Part shown: in pieces, positions 5,496 to 11,782 of the stretch
Numbering within the stretch: the stretch's first letter is position 1
Layout: each line of letters opens with the position of its first letter
DNA from: Planctomycetota bacterium
Lineage (GTDB): Bacteria > Planctomycetota > UBA1135 > UBA2386
Assembly (NCBI GenBank): GCA_020425885.1
Contig: JAGQRA010000304.1
Coordinates: forward strand, 1 to 12,264
Direction: 5' to 3'
Length of the DNA stretch: 12,264 bases
Translations under genes and position numbers: made by a program
The notes under the pieces: model-generated
Told to the model about the DNA's origin: nothing
The model's input: the letters and a program-made list of their open reading frames with translations, nothing else
Databases searched by the model: none

Positions 5496-8147
5496 TTACT
5501 CGAGGTCGACGTCCGGTTGCACGCGCAGGGCCATCGCCAACAGACCCGACGCCCAGTGCTGGTCGGGGTCGATGCGCAGGCAGCGCCGGAACTCGGCAAT
5601 CGCGGCGTCGTACTCGGCGGCCTGCAGATGGGCGACACCACGCGCCTCGTGGTGACGCCACAGCGCCTCGAGCTGCATCCGCACACCGTCGAGGTCCGCC
5701 GTCTTCGGCGCGACCTCGAGGCAGCGCAGCCAGGCGTCGCCGGCCCCGATCTGATCCCGATGCTGCAGCAGCCGCTCGAAGCCCAGATCGCGCAGGCTGT
5801 CGCACAGCATCACCTGCGCATCCTCGAACTCGGGCAGGCAGGCATGGGCCTTCTCGAGATGCTCGACGGCCGCCGCGAACTTGCGCCGCTCGCGCGCAAT
5901 CCGACCGAGCACGAGATGCGCCTTGGGTTCGTCCGGATTGTATGCCAGTGCCCGCTCGACGAACCGCAGCGCCTCCTCGTGCGAACCACCGGGCTCGGAA
6001 AGGCGGGCGTAGCCGCGAACGGTCAGGACGTTGGATAGGATCTTCTTCGACTCGGTGTCGTCGGGACGGAGCCGCAGATACGCCTCGAGCTGCATGATGG
6101 CATCGTCGAGGTGGCCAGCCCCGACCAGGGCCATCGCCCACTCCTGCCGCAACGCCGGGTCGTCGCAGTACTGCAACCCGGTCCGGGCATGCTTGCCGGC
6201 GTCCTCGTAGTTGCCGGCCTGGCGCAGCATCCGCGCCGCGTCGAGGTAGGCCTCGACCCGCAACGGGTCCGCCCGTTGCACGCGCAGATAGTCGCGCAGC
6301 GCCGCGAGCACATTGCCGCGGGCACGATTCCAGGAGGCCTTGGCGAACAACAGCGAGGGGTCGTTCTCGTGCTGTCGCAGCGCGGCATCGAGAACGGCGA
6401 AGGCTTCGAGGGCGCGCGGATCGTTCTCCGCCAGGACGCCGCTCTTGCCCTCGGCCACGGCTGCGGTCAGCTCGGCAGCGACCTTGGCCAGCTGCAACAA
6501 GGAGCCGAACGCGATGACCTCGGGGTGGTCGGGAACGGCCGCCACGGCGGCAGCGTGGCTCGCCGCCGCCCCGGCTTCGTCACCGGCCAGACGCAACGGC
6601 TGGAAGGCTGACAGGTGGGTCTCGACCAGCAGCGCGCGCGCCTGCTCGAGACGCTGCGCACCGACCTCGCGCTGCAGCTGCGCCGTGGCCGCCGCGACCG
6701 CCAGACGAGCTTGTTCGGCCGCGGCCGGATAGTCGGCACGTCGCATCGCGATCTGCATCAGGTCACGTCGGGCGCGCAGTTCGTGCACCGGATAGCGCGC
6801 CGCCTTCGCCGCGGCGTGCAGGTGCTGCTCGATCTCCTCTAGCGGCTGCGGCCGTCGCGCGCCCAGCTCGGCGGCGAGGTTGAAATGCGCCACCGCGTTG
6901 TCGTCGTCGACCGCGAGGCTCGACCGCCACAGCGACTCGGTGGTGGCAAAATCGTGGGCGCGTGAACCGGCGAAGAACCCGAGCGGCAGCAGAGCGAGGA
7001 CGATCGACACCGCGCCGGCGCGGCCTCCGCACTTGATCGCCGCGATCGCGACCGCCAGCGCCATCCCGGGCACGGCGAGGTAGAGATAGCGATCGGCGGC
7101 GGCGATCGAGGACGCCGGCCAGGCGGTGTTGAACGGCACCAGCGCGGCGAGGAACAGCAGCAACCCGGCGCCGATCAGGCGCCAACTCCGACTCCACGCC
7201 AGCGCGATCGCCATGACGGCGAGGCCACCGATGGCCGACGCCGCCGGGACCAACGCCGCGCGGAACCGTTCGAGGGTCTGGATCTCCGGGTAGAGGACGT
7301 TCAGATCCGCCGGCCACAACACGGTCTTCAGGTAGTGCAGGAACGCACCGGGCACCTGCGGCCACAGGTTCGCCGACTCGCCGGCCGACATCGTCCCTTC
7401 CTCGACGGCGATCCGCTGGTGATGCCAGGTGATCGCGCCGCAGACGACGGCGAGCAACAGCGGCACGACGAAGCGGGCCGATCGACCGCCACCGACGAGA
7501 CAGACGAGCAACGCCATCGCCGGCAACACCATCGCCGTCGCCTTGGCATACATCGCCAGCGCGGCGCTCAACATCACCACGACGATGCGCAGCCCGCCAC
7601 CGCGCCTGCTGAAGACCACCGTCTGGTGCAATGCCAGCATCGTGAACAGCCCGGCGAGCAGATCCTTGCGACCGGAGACCCAGGCCACCGATTCGGCGAG
7701 CGCGGGATGCAGCAGGAACAAGGAACCGGCCAGATGCGCCGGCATCGAGGCGACGTCGAGACGCTGGATCAGGCGGACCAACACGAAGGCCGTCAGCACG
7801 TGCAGCAGCAGCGAGTGCAGGTGCGGCAGCAACGGGTTGCCGGCACCGAACCACCAGTCGAACCAGAGCGACGCGTGCGCCACCGGCAACCAGGCGTTGG
7901 CGATCGGCCGCGACGGATCGAAGATCGCGGCCAGCCCGGCGCGGAACTCGGGGTTGTCCGGACCGAAGAAGAAGTTGTCGTCGAAGGCGAGCAACCCGGC
8001 CCCGAGCAAGGGCGGCAGCCAGGTCACGGCGGCCAGCACCGCCAGCAGCGCGAACGTCACCGATCGCGACCACGGCCTGGCGGTCGCGGTCACGAGATCG
8101 CTCGATCGGAATCGCTGCGGGGCGACGAAATCCACGGAACTCGTCAT
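5496..8147 (-). CDS. TMTC/PMT-like GT-C membrane glycosyltransferase with C-terminal TPRs
   Basis: The 883-residue product has an N-terminal half with about ten membrane helices (residues 28-395) and a soluble C-terminal half (400-883) of degenerate tetratricopeptide repeats, such as NYEDAGKHARTGLQYC and LDDAIMQLEAYLRLRPDD. The membrane part carries marks of the TMTC/protein O-mannosyltransferase-like family: an acidic FDDN after the first helix (55-58), HSLLLHVLTAFVLVRL, HPALAESVAWVSGRKDLLAGLF (147-168), and ADRYLYL (351-357). Such GT-C enzymes use lipid-linked sugars at the outer face of the membrane. The acceptor here is unknown; a secreted protein is plausible. The ATG at 8147 is chosen from a longer open frame because the upstream part is Arg-rich, low-quality sequence. 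It ends at a TAA that appears to truncate the original 952-residue frame. Confidence 0.8.
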   Translation of the reverse strand: MTSSVDFVAPQRFRSSDLVTATARPWSRSVTFALLAVLAAVTWLPPLLGAGLLAFDDNFFFGPDNPEFRAGLAAIFDPSRPIANAWLPVAHASLWFDWWFGAGNPLLPHLHSLLLHVLTAFVLVRLIQRLDVASMPAHLAGSLFLLHPALAESVAWVSGRKDLLAGLFTMLALHQTVVFSRRGGGLRIVVVMLSAALAMYAKATAMVLPAMALLVCLVGGGRSARFVVPLLLAVVCGAITWHHQRIAVEEGTMSAGESANLWPQVPGAFLHYLKTVLWPADLNVLYPEIQTLERFRAALVPAASAIGGLAVMAIALAWSRSWRLIGAGLLLFLAALVPFNTAWPASSIAAADRYLYLAVPGMALAVAIAAIKCGGRAGAVSIVLALLPLGFFAGSRAHDFATTESLWRSSLAVDDDNAVAHFNLAAELGARRPQPLEEIEQHLHAAAKAARYPVHELRARRDLMQIAMRRADYPAAAEQARLAVAAATAQLQREVGAQRLEQARALLVETHLSAFQPLRLAGDEAGAAASHAAAVAAVPDHPEVIAFGSLLQLAKVAAELTAAVAEGKSGVLAENDPRALEAFAVLDAALRQHENDPSLLFAKASWNRARGNVLAALRDYLRVQRADPLRVEAYLDAARMLRQAGNYEDAGKHARTGLQYCDDPALRQEWAMALVGAGHLDDAIMQLEAYLRLRPDDTESKKILSNVLTVRGYARLSEPGGSHEEALRFVERALAYNPDEPKAHLVLGRIARERRKFAAAVEHLEKAHACLPEFEDAQVMLCDSLRDLGFERLLQHRDQIGAGDAWLRCLEVAPKTADLDGVRMQLEALWRHHEARGVAHLQAAEYDAAIAEFRRCLRIDPDQHWASGLLAMALRVQPDVDLE

Positions 8148-8199
8148 CAGAGGGGACGGGCACGATAGCGAGTGACGGGGCGTGAGGCGACTCGCCCGC

Positions 8200-8233
8200 C
8201 GTTTCGAACCGCAGTTCCGATTCGTTTCGAACC
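8200..8233. repeat. Two 11-bp direct repeats upstream of the GT-C/TPR gene
   Basis: CGTTTCGAACC occurs exactly at 8200-8210 and 8223-8233, so its copies start 23 bp apart, about two helical turns. Each contains the palindrome TTCGAA. They sit about 53-86 bp before the ATG at 8147, in the 172-bp gap after the flagellin gene. The arrangement suits a regulator-binding site, but no regulator is identified. No clear -10/-35 pair was seen beside them. Confidence 0.35.
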
Positions 8234-8319
8234 CCGTACGCCGCCGCGATGCTCGCCGTCGATCGAACGGTTGCCGTGACACTGGTCGCGGCCCAACGGC
8301 ACGAGCCAGCAGATTCCGA

Positions 8320-9150
8320 TCAGATGCCGAGCAACCGCAACGCCAGCTGGGGTTGCAGATTGGCCTGGGCCAACACCGAGATGGCGGCCTGCTGCATGAT
8401 CTGGTTGCGCGCCAGCTCGGCGGTCTCGCGCGCGATGTCGACGTCGCGGATTCGCGACTCGGCGGCGACCAGGTTCTCGGCCTGCACGCCGAGGTAGCGG
8501 ATCGTGCTCTCGAGCCGGTTCTGCATCGCGCCGAACCGGCCGCGCGAACGTGACACGCTGTCGATCGCCTGATCGATCGAGGTCAGCGCCGAGGTCGCGC
8601 CACCGACATCGGTGATGCCGAGCACGTCGAGCCCCAGCGAAGTCGCGAGCACCGCCGACAGCCCGGCGGTCAGCGAGTCGACGCCGGCAGCGGTGCCCGA
8701 GCCGACCTGAAAGGTCACCGACGACGAGGAGCCGTCGAGCAGCCTGATGCCGTTGAACTCGGCGCTGCGACCGATGCGATCGATCTCGTCGACGAGGCTC
8801 TGGAATTCCTCGTCGAGCGTGGCGCGATCCTGAGCCGCGACGGTGCCGTTGCTGGCCTGCACGGCCAGTTCGCGCAACCGCAGCAGGATGCTGCCGACCT
8901 CATCGAGCGACCCTTCGGCCGTGCTCACCAGCGAGATGCCGTCGGCGGCATTGCGACCGGCCTGCTGCAGCGACCTCACCTGCGCCCGCAACCGCTCCGA
9001 GATCGCCAACCCCGCTGCGTCATCCGCCGCATTGCCGATACGCAATCCCGTCGCCAGCCTGCGGTAGTTCTGTGCCAGCCGCTCGGTCACCTGCGACAGC
9101 CCGCGTTGCGCGACCATCGAGGCGAGGTTGGTGTTGATGCGAAGGCCCAA
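8320..9150 (-). CDS. fliC: Flagellin, short form
   Basis: This is the main filament subunit, exported through the flagellar type III apparatus. The product has 276 residues and is almost entirely the conserved D0/D1 coiled-coil ends. At the N-terminus these are LGLRINTNLASMVAQRGL, ATGLRIGNAADDAAGLAISE and LRELAVQASNGT. At the C-terminus they are RFGAMQNRLESTI, RIRDVDIARETAELARNQIM and a terminal LALRLLGI. The central variable region is only about 60-70 residues, Ser/Gly-rich. The TTG start yields the usual flagellin beginning (M)GLRINTN and has CGGAGA about 10 nt upstream. A GTG at 9171 would add seven untypical residues, lacks a ribosome site, and would lie next to the proposed promoter -10. 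The gene follows a lipoprotein gene by about 100 nt and is followed by the GT-C gene. Confidence 0.93.
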   Translation of the reverse strand: MGLRINTNLASMVAQRGLSQVTERLAQNYRRLATGLRIGNAADDAAGLAISERLRAQVRSLQQAGRNAADGISLVSTAEGSLDEVGSILLRLRELAVQASNGTVAAQDRATLDEEFQSLVDEIDRIGRSAEFNGIRLLDGSSSSVTFQVGSGTAAGVDSLTAGLSAVLATSLGLDVLGITDVGGATSALTSIDQAIDSVSRSRGRFGAMQNRLESTIRYLGVQAENLVAAESRIRDVDIARETAELARNQIMQQAAISVLAQANLQPQLALRLLGI

Positions 9151-9160
9151 GTCGTGCGAA

Positions 9161-9166
9161 TCTCCG
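9161..9166 (-). promoter_or_regulatory. Ribosome binding site deciding the flagellin TTG start
   Basis: The minus strand reads CGGAGA, then 10 nt, then TTG GGC CTT CGC (GLR). No comparable site precedes the upstream GTG, so this supports the shorter flagellin. Confidence 0.45.
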
Positions 9167-9172
9167 CTCACA

Positions 9173-9199
9173 CCATCGGCCGCTGCGACGGCCCATTTC
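9173..9199 (-). promoter_or_regulatory. Possible sigma-28 (FliA-type) flagellin promoter
   Basis: The minus strand carries GAAA (9196-9199), exactly 15 nt, then GCCGATGG (9173-9180). The sigma-28 consensus is TAAA-N15-GCCGATAA, so 3 of 4 and 6 of 8 bases match with correct spacing. It lies just before the flagellin gene. The predicted transcript start, near 9166, would leave only about 16 nt of leader with the ribosome site at its very end, which is short. GCCGAT is also common by chance in this GC-rich DNA. Confidence 0.4.
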
Positions 9200-9253
9200 G
9201 CGCCGGCAGCGAGCCCGCGATGGCATGGGGGCGCCGACGTGCGGGCGGTGGCC

Positions 9254-10444
9254 TCAGCGCCGCGCGCGTTGCTGCCGCCGGCCGATGGCCTGCAGCAGCG
9301 ACTCGCGCTGGCGGGACGGCACCGTCGTGGCCGCCTGCCTGGCCGCCGCCTCGATCACCGGATCCCAGTGCGGTTGTTCGAGCACCGCCAGCACCAGCTC
9401 CTGCCGATCGCGGCTCGGCAGATCGTCGGCGACGCGGAGCAGGGCAGCGCAGAGTCGGGTATCGGCCGGCAGCGCCAGCAGTTGCTTCGCCATCGCCAAC
9501 CGCTCCGTGCTGCGCAGTTCGTCGAGCGCCGTGGCCAACGCATCGGCCCCCCGCCGATTGCCGATCACGATGCGCCCACAGGCATGCAGCAGCGATGCGC
9601 GATCACCGCTGCGGAACTCGTCGAGCCCGCGCAGGACGCGCAGACCGAGCTCGGCCGAGGCATGCGGAGTGCGCAGCAGGCCGAGCATCGCCGCCCCCTC
9701 CTCCTGGCTCGGCAACTCGTCGACCGCCTCGAACAACAACCCGCTTCGGCCCGGGTCGCCGAGCAGCAGGAACGCCAGCGCGTCGAACAGCGGCCGACGT
9801 GACGCCAGAGAGAAGTCGTCGAGGCGTCGCAGCACGACCTCGGCACAGCGAACCCCGACGCCTGGACTCCGCGCGATGAGCAGCGCGGCCTCGTGGTGAT
9901 TCTCCTCGGCCATCGCATCGAGCCAGCGGGCGAGCCGTTCCTCGCTCGACGCGGCCGGCAATGCCAATCGGGTCAGCCGGACGGCATCGGCCCGGCCGAT
10001 GTCGAGTTCGGCATGGCGATCGAGCAACGCGGCGCAGCGGGCGGCGCCTTCGCCGGCCCACTGCTGCAGGCAGTCCATCCGGGCCTTGGCGAACGGGAAG
10101 CCCGCGGCTGCTGCCAGCACGGGGCCCGGATCCTCGCCAGGCGCCGTCGCGGCCTGCTGCATCGCAGTCAACTGGCTGCGCCACTGCCGCAACGACGGGT
10201 GGTCGACCGGCATCCTGTCCCGCGCCCAATCGCCAAGGAAACCGCCCTCCAACTCACTCGCGACCTCGGCGCCGAACAGCTGACCATCCTTGTAGGTCGC
10301 GATCGCGATGCGGTCGCGATCGAGCGTCTCGAGTCTGACCTGGCCGAGCTGGGGATCGCTGAACGTGACATGGCTCGAATAGGAATGGACCGAGCAGGCG
10401 GGGACGATGAGCAGGGCTGCGAACAGGAGACGGAGTTTCGGCAT
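9254..10444 (-). CDS. Lipoprotein with tandem 33-residue helical repeats
   Basis: This 396-residue product has a lipoprotein signal: MPKLRLLFAALLIVPAC, lipobox VPAC with Cys17. It is therefore probably anchored to a membrane and faces the periplasm or cell surface. From residue 175 to the end I see about seven copies of a 33-residue unit (32 in two places) beginning LDxx, LDDF, VDEL, LDEF, LDEL or ADDL at 175, 208, 241, 274, 307, 339 and, degenerate, 372. Each continues with a polar turn and two amphipathic helices, like HEAT or similar alpha-solenoid repeats. I do not recognise a named family. The frame is open far upstream, but the ATG at 10444 gives the lipoprotein signal and has GAGG 5 nt before it. 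It is divergent from the glycosylase gene and precedes the flagellin gene by about 100 nt; a flagellar role is not shown. Confidence 0.8.
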   Translation of the reverse strand: MPKLRLLFAALLIVPACSVHSYSSHVTFSDPQLGQVRLETLDRDRIAIATYKDGQLFGAEVASELEGGFLGDWARDRMPVDHPSLRQWRSQLTAMQQAATAPGEDPGPVLAAAAGFPFAKARMDCLQQWAGEGAARCAALLDRHAELDIGRADAVRLTRLALPAASSEERLARWLDAMAEENHHEAALLIARSPGVGVRCAEVVLRRLDDFSLASRRPLFDALAFLLLGDPGRSGLLFEAVDELPSQEEGAAMLGLLRTPHASAELGLRVLRGLDEFRSGDRASLLHACGRIVIGNRRGADALATALDELRSTERLAMAKQLLALPADTRLCAALLRVADDLPSRDRQELVLAVLEQPHWDPVIEAAARQAATTVPSRQRESLLQAIGRRQQRARR

Positions 10445-10453
10445 GATGACCTC
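10445..10453 (-). promoter_or_regulatory. Ribosome binding site of the repeat lipoprotein
   Basis: GAGG (10450-10453) followed by TCATC and the ATG gives a 5-nt spacing. It selects this internal ATG over the much longer open frame. Confidence 0.6.
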
Positions 10454-10522
10454 GATGAGCCCGCGCGGCGGGGAGGAAGGACAGAAGAAGGTCAGGAGAG
10501 CGCAATCGCAGCGGTAGCCGAG

Positions 10523-10541
10523 GCGAAGTCTCCACCTTCGC
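10523..10541. other. Small hairpin in the divergent intergenic region
   Basis: GCGAAG and CTTCGC form a 6-bp stem around a 7-nt loop, midway in the 150-bp region between the divergent lipoprotein and glycosylase genes. It has no U-run on either strand. The region must hold promoters for both genes, but I could not pick convincing -35/-10 pairs. The hairpin may be a chance inverted repeat or an operator. Confidence 0.2.
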
Positions 10542-10594
10542 GGGATGTGTGAGGCAGCTGGTGAACGCACCACCCCGCGGCTACAACGAACCGC

Positions 10595-11485
10595 GTGGCG
10601 ATCCACCGCGGGCACCTGCTGATGCACCTCGAACGGCTGCAGCAGGCCTATGGCGGCGAGATGGCATTGCCGCTGCCAGCCATCGCGCCCCGGCCGGCCG
10701 CGTCTCGATCGTCCGCCGTCGGCGCACCGACGCGACGCGCCTCCCCTATTCGCCCAGAGGTGACGCCCGAGAATCGGACCCCGCCGCCACTGGCGAGACC
10801 CGCAACACCTCGAGCCGCGCCGACCGCGCTGGTGGACCCCGACCCCGCGCCACCGAGACCAGCCGCCCACGCCGAACCGGCCGCTGCCACTTCGGTCGAC
10901 GGCCCGCGCGGACATTCGCTCGATGCTCTGCGCGGAGAGTTGATCGGCTGCACCCGGTGCAAGCTGTCCGAGCGGCGCAAATCAGTAGTCTTCGGCGAGG
11001 GCAATCCAGAGGCACGGGTCCTGTTCATCGGTGAGGCCCCGGGCGCCAACGAGGACCGCACAGGTCGCCCGTTCGTCGGCGCCGCCGGCCAGCTGCTCGA
11101 CGCTATCATCAACAATGCCATGGGCTTCGATCGCTCCGAAGTCTACATCGCCAACGTCAACAAATGCCGTCCACCGAATAACCGCGAGCCCCAGCCTGAC
11201 GAGGTGGCTGCCTGCCTACCCTTCCTTCGGCAGCAGGTCCAGCTCATACGCCCTGAGGTCATCGTGTGCCTGGGCCGAGTCGCAGCCCAGAACCTGCTGG
11301 GGCGGACCGAGTCGGCGACGCGGCTGCGCGGCATGGAACTCGAGTACGAGGGCATCCCGGTGGTCGTCACCTGGCACCCTGCCTATCTGCTGCGCGAGCC
11401 CTCGCGCAAGCGCGAGACCTGGGAAGACATCAAGCGCTGCAACCGCCTTCTGGGCCGCCCCGAAGTGCCGCCGGCCAAGGCCTGA
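10595..11485 (+). CDS. Family 4 uracil-DNA glycosylase (4Fe-4S)
   Basis: This enzyme removes uracil from DNA at the start of base-excision repair. Family-4 marks are clear. The cluster cysteines are C119-x2-C122, C191 and C207. [17 protein letters not shown] (146-162) forms the active-site and uracil-binding loop. [17 protein letters not shown] follows, and the [20 protein letters not shown] stretch carries the conserved HPA at 261-263. The catalytic part begins near residue 105. In front lie a short helix-forming stretch ([15 protein letters not shown]) and about 75 residues rich in Pro, Ala and Arg that are probably disordered, giving 296 residues where the core needs about 200. The start is GTG, since the frame is closed by a TGA at 10562; an ATG at 10622 is a possible alternative. 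No strong ribosome site is seen for either. Confidence 0.93.
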   Translation: MAIHRGHLLMHLERLQQAYGGEMALPLPAIAPRPAASRSSAVGAPTRRASPIRPEVTPENRTPPPLARPATPRAAPTALVDPDPAPPRPAAHAEPAAATSVDGPRGHSLDALRGELIGCTRCKLSERRKSVVFGEGNPEARVLFIGEAPGANEDRTGRPFVGAAGQLLDAIINNAMGFDRSEVYIANVNKCRPPNNREPQPDEVAACLPFLRQQVQLIRPEVIVCLGRVAAQNLLGRTESATRLRGMELEYEGIPVVVTWHPAYLLREPSRKRETWEDIKRCNRLLGRPEVPPAKA

Positions 11486-11489
11486 TCGC

Positions 11490-11538
11490 AGGTTGCGTGG
11501 AGTCGGCAGATCCGACGTCACCGGGCGAAGAGCAACCT
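11490..11538 (+). other. Nested stem structure after the glycosylase gene
   Basis: Four bases after the TGA, AGGTTGC (11490-11496) can pair with GCAACCT (11532-11538), enclosing a second stem GTCGG (11502-11506) with CCGAC (11512-11516) around a 5-nt loop. All 12 pairs are Watson-Crick. No U-tract follows, so it is not a textbook terminator. It could protect the 3' end of the glycosylase mRNA. Its last base is the first T of the proposed -35 box. Confidence 0.3.
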
Positions 11539-11566
11539 TGACCACATTGTCGCAGCCCGCTACGGT
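11538..11566 (+). promoter_or_regulatory. Sigma-70-like promoter for the right-end lipoprotein gene
   Basis: TTGACC (11538-11543) is separated by 17 nt from TACGGT (11561-11566). The -35 box matches TTGACA at five positions and the spacing is ideal. The -10 box keeps only the T, A and final T of TATAAT. Transcription would start near 11573, giving a leader of about 210 nt to the ATG at 11783. Confidence 0.45.
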
Positions 11567-11718
11567 CCCGCGACCCTCCCGACCCGGGTCGAGAGCTGGC
11601 CACACTTTGTCCGGACCGTTGCGTACGAGCCGGGTGCCGCCAGCTCCCGTGCGACCGTGTGTTCCTGTGGCATGCAGACACGCCGAGCACCGGGTTTCCA
11701 ACTTCGTGGTTGTTCTTT

Positions 11719-11736
11719 GCTCGGAAGTCCCCGAGC
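11719..11736 (+). other. Leader stem-loop upstream of the lipoprotein gene
   Basis: GCTCGG-AAGTCC-CCGAGC forms a perfect 6-bp stem with a 6-nt loop, ending 46 nt before the start codon. No U-run follows on the plus strand, so a terminator is unlikely. It could act on mRNA stability or be incidental. Confidence 0.25.
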
Positions 11737-11782
11737 GTCTGCTCGCCCCCTCCCCTGTTCGCCCTCTCAGCAGGCATTCAGC

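Larger units (their letters stand above)
11486..11782. other. 297-nt non-coding stretch between glycosylase and right-end lipoprotein
   Basis: No supportable gene is seen on either strand; open frames here are continuations of antisense or shifted frames. From left to right it holds the nested stem after the glycosylase, a sigma-70-like promoter, about 210 nt of leader with a stem-loop, and the start of the lipoprotein gene. The leader is long, so some post-transcriptional control is possible, but I recognise no riboswitch class. Confidence 0.5.

Noticed and set aside
4639..6141. 500-codon minus-strand open frame crossing two genes
   Set aside because: It runs out of frame through the SPOR-like and GT-C genes and is Arg/Gly-rich without motifs.
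7335..8175. Plus-strand open frames opposite the membrane part of the GT-C gene
   Set aside because: Gln/His/Arg-rich, typical of the antisense of hydrophobic helices. No ribosome site or domain.
9169..9171. GTG as flagellin start
   Set aside because: It adds seven residues not seen in flagellins, lacks a ribosome site, and abuts the likely promoter -10. The TTG at 9150 gives the standard N-terminus.
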